A program made the position numbers and the translations under genes. Shown piece by piece: positions 13,326-23,147 of a DNA stretch of 64,000 bases. How positions within the stretch are numbered: the first letter of the stretch is position 1; every line of letters begins with the position of its first letter. The stretch comes from Neopestalotiopsis rosae (lineage: Eukaryota > Ascomycota > Sordariomycetes > Amphisphaeriales > Sporocadaceae). The notes beneath the pieces were generated by a model. That model was not told the origin of the DNA. It saw only the letters and a list, made by a program, of their open reading frames with translations, and searched no databases. The DNA lies in the NCBI GenBank assembly GCA_023078685.1, contig JALGAS010000001.1, positions 4,526,001 to 4,590,000 of the forward strand. Direction: 5' to 3'.

Positions 13326-13508
13326 CTCTGGGTTCACTTTTTGCCTTTCGGTACGATATCTCGCTCCCACATCCTCCCTTTACGACAACTTCTAAGGTTA
13401 GTTTTCTAGTCAGGAACCATAAGACCTCTGGCAAGGAATTCAAACTCAAGCTTCTTCACTCGTCAATAGACAACTTTGCTTCTGTTCATTGTCGGTTCGC
13501 CAGCGACA

Positions 13509-15092
13509 ATGAACCGCCCGGCAGGAGGCTCCATGGCTGGAGCGACCACCACGTCCAGCCAGACTGGTGCCGGTGCTCCTCTGGAGCCAACATGGCAAGG
13601 CTATTGCGGTAGCACCATGGATGCATTGTTCCTCATTGAGTGGTGCCTTCGCGGCTCTGGCAAGCACGTCCCAAGACGCCCGCACGATCGTGAGAGAGCC
13701 GACCTCATCGTCAGCGGTAACATCTTTATCTACGAGGAGCATGCTAGCGGAATCAAGCGATGGACCGACGGTGTCCCGTGGAGCCCTAGTCGTATATTGG
13801 GAAACTTCCTAATCTACAGAGAGCTCGACAAGCCATTCGAACCTGGCCAGAAGAAAAAGGCCAAGCCCAAGAAGGAAAATGGGGTAACAAAGGCGACTAG
13901 CAACCAGCGATCCAGTTCAATCGGCCACTCTGGAATGATGGCCATGGGATCAGCGACGACATCTTCCACGTCGACTTCAACGTCATTCAATAATCAGAAT
14001 GGCTCTGGCCCAGGCGACGCCGAAACACGAGCTCTGGTTGGATCCCTCGTCGACAGCTACCAGTTCAAGCAAGACGGCTTGATCAAGAAGACCATCAGCT
14101 TGTCGTATAACAACATTACGCACCACATTGTCTCTTACTACACTATTGAAGACGTGAAGAATGGCAACTTGATGCGACCGAGCGAGACCTTCTTGCGAGG
14201 ATTCCCACCTCGAGCCGAGCTCATCCAGAACAGCAACTTCCGGGCACCCGTCGACGACAACGACATCTTCGTCATGCCCGACGACCCGCGATTCGCTGGT
14301 TATGATCCCCGAGCTTACGAAGATCCAAGATATATGATGCAAGGTATATACACCAATTCAGTCCCAAGATCAATGTCGGTACCCACTGTACCCACCGTTC
14401 CTGGCCTTCATCTTGGATACCAGGCGCAGTACGCTCCTCAAAACTACGCGGTATCTCAATCGATAGCAACAACCATGCCCCCCACGGCTCATATCCCTGC
14501 CGGATACGCTGCGCCGTCTGCTCAGTCGTACACGTACGACCAAAACTCACTACCATCAAGATATGGTTCGCAAGACTCGAGCTATCTATCTGGCGGTCCT
14601 GTCCCCAACTCTCTCCGGAGGCACACGTCCGTTTATGGCGCCAACGGCAACAACCAGCACTCCTTCACTACTCCAGCCCTACCAAGAAGCCAACTGAGCA
14701 GTAGCGTACTGCCGAGCAATGGCGACGCCAACCACAGCCTCGGCAGCGGCTCCTTCAGCACTGGTGCGGATCTCTATGGCACTCAGCCCAGTTCAGGGAG
14801 CTCCAACCATCACCTGTCGTACGATTCGAACTCAGCTGCTCCTAATACCAGCTCGTATACATCACAAAACTCGGCATCATCTTCGTTCGATGGATTGCCA
14901 CACACGCAGACTGCCACCAGCTCATCTGGTGCCGTACAATCAGCTACGGACTACGACGGCTCGATCTCGACCACGAATGGTACGACAGGTTTCCATTCAA
15001 CCAGTGGCGGGGCAACTCCAGATGAACTCATCCCACCTCGCGCCAGTGGTACGGAATGGGGCAACAGCAGTTTTTCTGGCTACCAACATTAG
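13509..15092 (+). CDS. sge1: WOPR-domain transcription factor, Sge1/Wor1/Ryp1 type
   Basis: Single-exon gene of 527 residues for a nuclear DNA-binding regulator of morphology, conidiation and (in pathogens) virulence genes. The bipartite WOPR domain is complete. WOPRa spans about residues 28-110, with WQGYCGS, HVPRRPHDRERADLI, GNIFIYEE, GIKRWTDGVPWSPSRILGNF; the KRWTDG segment holds the Thr proposed as a PKA site in this family. WOPRb spans about 191-245, with LIKKTISLSY, HHIVSYY and the ending NFRAPVD. The rest is Ser/Gln/Asn/Tyr-rich low complexity, usual for the family. The second half (KKTIS, HxxVSYY) fits the Sge1/Wor1 branch better than Pac2/Gti1. The ATG at 13509 is the first in frame; upstream in-frame codons give no ATG. 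It has no close neighbours and a 12.5-kb empty upstream region. Confidence 0.93.
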   Translation: MNRPAGGSMAGATTTSSQTGAGAPLEPTWQGYCGSTMDALFLIEWCLRGSGKHVPRRPHDRERADLIVSGNIFIYEEHASGIKRWTDGVPWSPSRILGNFLIYRELDKPFEPGQKKKAKPKKENGVTKATSNQRSSSIGHSGMMAMGSATTSSTSTSTSFNNQNGSGPGDAETRALVGSLVDSYQFKQDGLIKKTISLSYNNITHHIVSYYTIEDVKNGNLMRPSETFLRGFPPRAELIQNSNFRAPVDDNDIFVMPDDPRFAGYDPRAYEDPRYMMQGIYTNSVPRSMSVPTVPTVPGLHLGYQAQYAPQNYAVSQSIATTMPPTAHIPAGYAAPSAQSYTYDQNSLPSRYGSQDSSYLSGGPVPNSLRRHTSVYGANGNNQHSFTTPALPRSQLSSSVLPSNGDANHSLGSGSFSTGADLYGTQPSSGSSNHHLSYDSNSAAPNTSSYTSQNSASSSFDGLPHTQTATSSSGAVQSATDYDGSISTTNGTTGFHSTSGGATPDELIPPRASGTEWGNSSFSGYQH

Positions 15093-18000
15093 GGCCCTTG
15101 ACGCTACGGATGTACTTGTACACATCACGCAATGCCTATTGCTTCTGGTTCTGTTTCATGATTCTGTCTTTTCATATCTGCGTATCTGAGTCCCGGTGGA
15201 CTTGGCATTCCTGGCATTGCGGCAATCCCAAAAAATTCTCATGGCGGTGCATCAGACGAGGGTTTACTCATCGGAAGGCGAAACAATAATGGGAAAACGG
15301 AGTTTTCTGGAGTTAGTGGGGCTTTCAGCGTCGTCATCACGAAAAGGAAGAAATATCTTTGAGGTTTCGGAGAGTGCATGATTCACAATATCATGCATGG
15401 GTGAATTAGACCTGGGGAATCGATGTGATTATTAGTTGATTATGGGTTGGGGTGAGGTCAAATAACTCCCCCGTGTGATAGGTTGGCATATCTGGGTAGC
15501 CAGTATTACTAAGTGGTTTCTTGTTTCTTGGACATTATCATACATAAATTGACTCTGATTCAGTATGCTCTGAGGCCACCATGGGTACTTGATTTCACTG
15601 ACCAACAGCTAGACAAGAGGAAGAATTAAGGGAAATTGCTACGGGAAACGCCAAATGGCTTGTTTGAACTCCCAGTCTCCGCGGTGAGTGCCGACAGCCC
15701 TTTCCCCCAGATCACAGAGCATCGTCGACATGATGCCCATCCTGGTGTGCTACTTGCTGCGTCGATGTAATCCTGACCATATTCTGAGGTAAGGCGAGGG
15801 GAGACGAGAAGATGCGGTAGTGGGTGGAGAAGTGCAGTCAGATTGACTATGCCGCTTCATGCATACATCACCGTTGGTGAATTCAACCCAGACTACTCAG
15901 CCCACCCTGTATGGATTGCAGGAATACGGGCTAAAGTGACTAGGATGACGGGATACTACAAACGTATGTACCTGATGGTTCTTGTCAAATTTTCAGACAT
16001 GTGCTAGCGCATGGGGCAAAGTGATGGGACGACTTGGGCATTCAACGTAACCTACTGTATATTTCCACAGGACATGAGTGGTCCACATGGATTGGCCGAG
16101 AGTTCCAGCATATGTGTTTGACATCCGTCACTGTTGATATCATTAGCCAAGAACTCCGTTGTGATAGAGGGTCATGGTAGCATGATAGCAGCAGCAGTAG
16201 TAGTAGCAGCGGTAGGTTCGCCCCGAATGTGACTTGCGATTAATCAAATTGAAATGCGGCAGGGCCTACACGGTACAGATTGTTGCGATAGGTGGTTGTT
16301 GGTGCAGTTGTAGACAACGATACTTGTCTGACTTGAATGATAGACGACCGATATAGGTACTTGAGCCACCTGTAGACCTATCTACCTGCCTACCTGCCTA
16401 CCTACCTTACTGACCTACTTGATTCGCATGAGATATCACTAATGACGTGCAGACTCAGCCCACTAGAACAGAGGTAGTCATCCAACCATCCATCCGTCCA
16501 TACAGCCAGCCAGCCAGATAGAGCGAGCGAGTTGCGAGCCAGCCAAGCCCAGCCCAGTCAGCGAGCCAGTCAATGAATGCAGCAAGCACTCTTACAGCAC
16601 ATGCGTGTGTGTGGCTTGGGACCCCTCTTCCTTTTTCCTTCCCGTTCCCCCTTTGCTCCACCAGTTTCCGCCGTCACCATCAGCAACAGCCAACGACATG
16701 ACTGGATTAGAGTGTAATCCTGATGAAGGAGCTAGTGAATTTGCGGACATGGTGTTGGAGCATTCGACTAAGGAGGGAGGGCGGGGGCACAAAGAGAGAG
16801 AGAGATTGAGAGAGTGTGAGTGAGTGAGCTTCAACGCTTTTGTTGAGCTTTGCCTATCCTAACAACCTACCTACCTACATGGGCAGATTATAGATGTACG
16901 TACTAGTTCACCATGCAGGCTCTAGAGTCCGGTCCGGGGAAGGGATCCGAGTAGATCATCAGGTTCCGTTCACCTTCCTGGTCGTAATCACACCAAGATA
17001 CCCAGCCCATTTGTCGTCATGCAGTGAATTAGGGGAATGTCTGAACACATGTGCCTAGGTGATGAAGCAGCTAAGGTAACAATTGTGCCTTGGACTCTAG
17101 AGGGGGGGAAATGGACGACCTAGCACCAACTAAACGAATACATTCCGAGGCCAGAGTGCTTGTACTCTTCATCCACATGTACTTTGGCTGCAAGTTCGGT
17201 ACGTAGAGAATATCTCCGTTGAGGATTCTGCACGATACATACAATGAAGGCCAGGCGCTCTCGGATGATTTTCATCCACTGGGGTTCGAGTACCTCGAGT
17301 GCTAAGTGGTTTGTTTGCTGTAGTGCTGTAGTACTGTAGTCAACAACAAGGGACTAAATATTTTGACTTTTGGTCTAATGCGTGAACTCCGTGTCTGAGC
17401 TCCGGGCCCCACACTGTACGGCAGAAGAGCAACCTCGGCCGCGCTGGTTGGCTGGTTTTGGCCTCTTGGCGGCGAGCTTAACCGACTTGCTGCAGAAGCT
17501 CAAAAAACGAAATCCTCCGAAAATCTTCAACCTATCTAACTGCCTTTGATGCCTTTTACCTCAGCACAATCACAGTCACACGCACGAGCATGTGCCACAT
17601 GCCAATTTGATTGATTTGCGACTGTTATGCAGGCTCTAGAGAACAGTTACAACCACTACTACCAAGGTCTACAGTAGCACCGTCACCAACTGCCCTGCCA
17701 AACCTGCCCTGTATCATCAGACACTAGGTACGGTACGCTCCACACCTTGTCTACACCTTCACCCGTCCGCCCACACAACAACATAACGTACAAGACGATC
17801 TACAGTGCCTACATATCTAGTAGCCGTTTCGGAACCTCTACCCGTGATAGCCCTAGAGATAGACTTTGGAAAAGTCCCAGCTAACATAAGCTGCAGGAGC
17901 TCGACGCTGCTACCCGTCTGGTCCCATCCATTTCCTTGGAGCTTGCTCGTGGGTATCTATCTTGTCTTGTCTCATCTTTGGAGAGTCGCAAGCCAAACTC

Positions 18001-18391
18001 TGCCAAGCACCGAGTCGGGCGTCTCCGCTGCTGCAGTGTCTTTCTGCTTCCTCAGCTGTCTTGCTGCTGCTGCTGCTGCTCCTCCTCCTTGGTCCTGTCT
18101 GCCTGGCCCAGTGACACCGGTGTTCAACGGCCCTATCAGAGACCACAGCACGACGCTGCGAGAAAGCGCCGCAGGAGGGCTTAGGCAGGCCACTGCCCCT
18201 GAGATCAACTGTTTCTCTTGCTTGTAACATCTCTCTCTCCACTGTGGCTTCCTACCTCGCCATCGAGGCATTTGAGCTTTGCTGCGGAGGACAGTACACT
18301 TGGCTAGCTTGTTGGCCCGGATATAGAGGGTGGAGGCAGAGCAACGACTAGGACGACTACACGGCACGTGAGCAGGCTTGAAAGCTTCGTC
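15093..18391. other. 3.3-kb gene-free spacer
   Basis: Lies between the WOPR gene and crd1. I see only simple repeats: AGC/AGT at 16186-16213, CTACCTGC-type at 16375-16418, CATC/CAGC-type at 16479-16572, a GAGA/GTGA run at 16791-16829, and a CTG run near 18062-18085. ORFs around 17805-18240 occur on both strands over the CTG tract and have no domain; they probably lie in the crd1 promoter or 5' leader. Confidence 0.65.
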
Positions 18392-20236
18392 ATGATTCCC
18401 CCGACATTGTACTGCGGCGGCGCCCGCTTTGCGGCTGCCAGGCTTATCACCGGCTCGACTGTGCCATCACTGAACTCTAATCCAGCGCGTCTGGCGTTGG
18501 ATCCGAGGGGCGCGCCTGCCAGCCTGAGACAAGCGCCGCTCGCTTCAACTGCACAGTCGATCCATCATTTCTCGTCTGCCACTGCTGGTCGGCATCCGTC
18601 GAGACAGCAACCCGGGCACGAACTGGCTGCTGGCCGGACTCTGGGGCGAGCAGCCCAATGCATGGCAGCTCGTACCAGCAGCATCGGCAATGCAATGATC
18701 CACCTGGATGTGCCCAGTCTTGCTTTGGGAAGACCGATCCGTGGCATATCGAGAAATAACAGCCTACAATGTAGATATTTCTCATTTCGAACGCGCTGTC
18801 TGGAGCGTGATGGCAAAGGCCCCAAGGAGCAGTACGTACACATACACCTTCTCTGCACTAGACCCCGTCATATCCAACATTCCAACCACTCTGCCCGCAT
18901 GAACAACACGAAACATTGCAAAGCCTGGTGGAAAAGTAATGATTCACTGGGCAATCCCTTGCGTTCGTTATTTGCACTTGACAGAACTGTCTTGGCTGCC
19001 TCCCGTCCTCATGCTAGCTTGACATGCAGTGGGAGTCAGATGGGCGCATCTCGTGAACATGTTATCTCCTATCGAAAGAAGGAGGCGGGTAGCAGACTGT
19101 TGAAACGTGCTAATGCTGTAACGATAGAAAACCGGAAACAGCAAATGGTGTCACCTCGACCGCTGGGATTCGAAAAGTTCTTCCAAAGGCTCTCGGCTCT
19201 GCGTTAACGCCACACGAGAATATATACACAATTCCAAATCTACTGACGTTTAGCCGTATCGCTCTGGCCCCATTCATTGGTTATGCTATTCTTCACGATG
19301 CCCATTCCTGGGCACTAGGCCTGTTTGTCTATGCTGGCGTGTCAGATCTTCTTGATGGTTGGATCGCACGTCGGTGGAAGTTGCAAACTGTCGTAGGCAG
19401 CGTAGTTGACCCCATGGCTGATAAGATGCTGATGACAATATTGACCGTGTGCCTGGCTGCCAAAGGTGCATTGCCCAGTAAGTAGAAAGCTTCTATACTC
19501 GGAGCGTGGGAAATATTGGTCTTTCACCAGTCCCTGTTCCAGCGCGTAGCAAGTAGTGAACTATGCTGACCCTTAGTCAAAATTGTCCAGTTTGGCTGGC
19601 AGGTATAATCCTCGGTCGGGATGTTGGCTTGGCGATTTCGGCCATCTACTACCGCTGGATTTCGCTCCCACCACCGAAGACATTTACCAGGTATTGGGAC
19701 TTCAGTCTTCCTTCCGCCGAGGTTCGCCCGACAACCATCAGCAAGTACAACACTTTTCTCCAGCTTGCCCTTATGGGATCTACCGTGGTAGCGCCACTGG
19801 TGACCGGCATTGAAGTCGGACCAGCATTGATCGGACTGCAGTAAGTAATACCCCTTCCACTCCCTGTCCTTGACACATTCGAACCAGGTTCTTCCCGGTT
19901 TTGTTCAATGTGCCCAAGCCTCGGGAGCTCCCCAGAGGATGTCAGCCTCGCCGCTCCGCTTGTACAAGGTCTTTGTGGTCAGAAACAGTCCAGTCTCCAA
20001 CCACATGTGATCACGGGCATGGCTGGCATCCCTCAGTGGTTGATTTACGACACACCCTTCAAAGGCGTCGCCAGTCGTGCTAGAGCAAGGCTAACTGCTT
20101 TGACAGATACATTGTAGCTACCACAACCATCTGGAGTGGTTTGAGCTACGTTTTCAGCAAGGACGCTGTCAAGATCTTGTCCGACGCCAAGAGCAAAGAC
20201 AATGTGACCAATGAGAACAAACCGCGCGATCAATGA
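18392..20236 (+). CDS. crd1: Cardiolipin synthase (CDP-alcohol phosphatidyltransferase)
   Basis: Mitochondrial inner-membrane enzyme joining CDP-diacylglycerol and phosphatidylglycerol into cardiolipin. The family signature DG-x2-AR-x8-G-x3-D-x3-D reads as SDLLDGWIARRWKLQTVVG then SVVDPMADK. Further fungal hallmarks are ENIYTIPNLLTFSRI, ILGRDVGLAISAIYYRW, LPSAEVRPTTISKYNTFLQL and VATTTIWSGLSYVFSKDAV. Clear exons: up to 19477, 19591-19840 and 20107-20236; the phases fit exactly. The first exon (18392-?) encodes an Arg/Ala/Ser-rich mitochondrial presequence. A donor at 18936 and acceptor ending 19141 keep the frame and give 419 residues. The stronger GTACGT donor at 18831 would break the frame unless another exon exists, so the N-terminal third is uncertain. 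The neighbour mto1 is convergent, 2.9 kb away. Confidence 0.88.
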
Positions 20237-22433
20237 TGGATACACATCAGAGGAATCATGTAAAAGGGGTTCATCATGACCTCGAACCCCGCAGAAGCAA
20301 TATCCGCCGAGCCATCACGCGTGCGTGCATCAGCCACTTTCTCCAGTGGCTTGATACGAGCAGCAATGCGGCTCCGCTTGTAAAATTAGAGCAAGACATA
20401 CATGTAACAAATTAGGTTGCTGGACTCTTTTGCCGTCTGGAGGGAAGGCAAGCAGATCCTGGAGAAAGCCGTCCGTGTATCATACGAAGAACCCCAGGTT
20501 TGCTTGCATGCAAGTCTATCACCAATTCGAAGTATTGGTGGGCCATGAAAAGAATATCTCGCGTACTGACAGGTCTGCAAGGCATGAGTAGGGACGCCGA
20601 GTTGACTGTGTTACATGTGCAGGCCATGGGGTCCATTATTGACTCAGCCTGTTCAATGAATGAGTACAAGGGACGACTGATGATCATTATTGGAAGCGGA
20701 ATTCATGCCGGTGCAATCTGCAAGATATGGTATTCAGCATTCTTGGTGAAGATGGTCCGGCTTCTAGATCTGCCCATGCGCATGACTAGCGTGCGCGGTT
20801 CCTTGCTTCCTGAGTAATATATCGACTATCTTGTCTCAATTCTCCCTGCGTCCTCACCAAGCCGATTTGATAATTTGTTTCAGAAATTCATCTCCTGCAT
20901 CGCACTCCCTGCTGCCTTCAATCCCGGCCAACGTGGTACGACCGCTCTAGTCGTCCCGAACTACATGTATGCGTCTGCTGCCTTCCCTGAAACCCCGATA
21001 AGGTTTTGCTGGTCTGCATGAACGGCGGCACGGCACCGCCATGGCGGCGATCGTTCAATTTTGATGCCGACTGGGACAGGGCAAGAGGCCAGCCGACCGG
21101 CCAATATTGGCATTCAAGAGCACCTGATTCGAACACCTGAACGGGCAAGTGTCATTTCTCAACTGCAAAAGAGGTCCTGATACCGGTAATGACAGAGGAA
21201 ACCGGGCTTTGAATTGGGGAGGTTTGACTTTGCGAATCAAGACCCGATTGCTACGGAGTCCTGTCCGTTCCCCCCCCGTTCGCCATGGGGGAGAACAAAA
21301 AAAAAAAAGACCCATGGCGTGGCGTCAAAGTGTCAACGATGATCGGCCGTATACATTGCATGCTGTAATCTGTATCTCTCTCTCTCTCTTTTGTTTTTTC
21401 TTCTTCTTCCCCCATTTCTTTGGTGGCTTGAGACATTCTGCATCGTTGCCACAAAGCACTAACGAATTTGGCATATCATATTCCACTCTCATTGGCTGCC
21501 GGCGAAAGGTCCTTTTTTCCCTCTCTCTCTTCGAAAGAAAATGGTCATGTCACACTGCAGGAGAGAAATGGAACTTCGCTGCCGAAAATTCAAAGAGGAG
21601 AGGGGGGAGGGGGAAGAAAATCTGGGGCGCGCATGAAAAAAAGGAGGGTAAAAAGAATATCAAAAGTACAAAAAAATTCAAAGATACGAGACTTTTTTTT
21701 CCCCTCTGAGGGCGCTGGTTCGGTCTCACGCACGAGATAAATGGGCGTGCCCTTTTGCCGGCCTCCGGGACCGAAGAAGAGGGAAGAGGAGGAGAGCGAT
21801 ATGAGATATGAGATATATTTCGGCGCAACACAGACGAGGCGAGATATGGAGAGAGAGAGAAAGTCCCAGGGCGAACCATACGTATCGCTCATGTCGCTCA
21901 TATCGCTTTTCCCCCTTCCCTTTTCCCTCGTGTTATCTCTTGTTTCCCTTTCCGTCTCCCAATATGTGGTCCTGGTTCTGCGCGGGTTTCCCATATGGCA
22001 ATCAGTTTAGATGACGAAGAGGGTAATGACAGAAAAAGCTCAATGTATAGGTACCTACAATGATGTACAGATTCTGAGAAAATAACGATCAAGTAAAGTA
22101 AGCTTGGAGGTCGGTCGGTGTAAGTGTGTGTCTTCCGGGCCGATCTCTCAGATCTTGCCCGACTCCTTCTTCTTGTTGAAGATACTCGCAGCGGTTCCTG
22201 TTCGATATCGTTCTTTTTTCGTGGAAGAGTCCACGTGAAGACGGAAGAGAATCTTTTCCCACCCTTGGTCACCCGTTCTTGAGAAGTATCTCTCTGGTTG
22301 AGTAGAAGCGCCCCACTAGCCATGCAGGTTGGGCGATATTGGTGTGTTCCCAAGCCTGGCGCGCAGAAGCGGGTATTTTAGGTGTTGAGATTGTGATTCT
22401 TTGCCACTCTGGGGCGATTACGTTGCTTGCAAA

Positions 22434-22467
<34 letters not shown>

Positions 22468-23147
22468 TTGAATTGAAAGGTCCTCCGGAATTTCACATCG
22501 GAGACGCAAAAATCATGAAAGATGATGGAGCGAGTTAGCAGATCTGACTGGGGAAAGAGAAAAATAAAATTTGGAAAGAGAGGCCTGGGACTAGAGGGAG
22601 CATTACTCTACAAATGCATTTACTCATAACTTGGGATGGAGCAAAGAGCTTCATGATCGTGTCTTGTTGTGCTCGAGAATACGGGGCCTACTCGGCATTC
22701 CTATAGCTCTTTTACTTCTTGATATATCTAATATATCTATCGCAGGTCATGGTCGACAAGGTAAAGGGGAATGCAATGGTCATTCCATGAGTTCCAAGCC
22801 AGCACAAGTGTTCACATTATCTTCTTCTTCTTTTGGAGTCTCTCTTTGGATAGGGTATTTTTGTTAGCCGTAGCTACAAGTTTTCAATACGCTCTTTGTT
22901 CTTATTCGATGCTATAAATCAAATGTACGGAGTAGGACCCAAGTTGTAAATGTCTAAGTGGTATCATTATGCTCATGAACAAAGTCGTGTGTGCTAGCCA
23001 GCCCCCTATCTAATAAGAATCGGCGTCGAGGAGGCTGTCTGTGTATATATGTGTACATTTTATGTTACAGCATCCAAAGAACAAACACTCATGTGGTTGA
23101 TTCCCTGGATACGTTGATCGAGTAAGCCATAGTCGTCGCTCCAGATC
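20237..23147. other. 2.9-kb gene-free convergent spacer
   Basis: Lies between the 3' ends of crd1 and mto1. Small ORFs (for example 20500-20817) show no domain. The stretch 21290-22000 has strong strand bias: CT-rich at about 21375-21420 and purine-rich at about 21560-21670 and 21770-21870. A poly-C run follows at 22437. No RNA gene was recognised. Confidence 0.6.
22437..22467. repeat. Poly-C tract, 31 bases
   Basis: Uninterrupted run of 31 C on the + strand, i.e. a 31-G tract on the other strand that could form G-quadruplex structure. G/C homopolymers of this length are rare. It sits in non-coding sequence, so no protein is affected. Confidence 0.95.

Larger units (their letters stand above)
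1023..13508. other. 12.5-kb gene-free stretch upstream of the WOPR regulator
   Basis: No ORF here has a recognisable domain, and no chain of short ORFs can be joined by splice sites into a conserved protein. The stretch holds many microsatellites (see separate entries) and repeated GTACGGTA-type words. From about 11.2 kb onward the + strand becomes pyrimidine-rich with CTACTG tracts, which would fit a long transcribed leader of the gene at 13509. The first 300 bases probably include the 3' UTR of tdp1. I infer a large promoter/leader territory; non-coding RNA genes cannot be excluded by eye. Confidence 0.7.

Noticed and set aside
13476..13508. Upstream in-frame extension of the WOPR ORF
   Set aside because: The extension starts with TTG and contains no ATG; 13509 is the first plausible start.
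17230..17310. tRNA-like B-box (GGTTCGAGTAC)
   Set aside because: The last bases deviate from the consensus, no A-box lies at the right distance and no cloverleaf can be drawn.
17805..18242. 140-codon + frame and 110-codon - frame before crd1
   Set aside because: Both are inflated by a CTG-repeat tract and lack domains; probably promoter or leader.
21110..21150. Minus-strand TTCGAATC resembling a tRNA T-loop
   Set aside because: The flanking bases do not pair into a T-stem and no acceptor stem is found.
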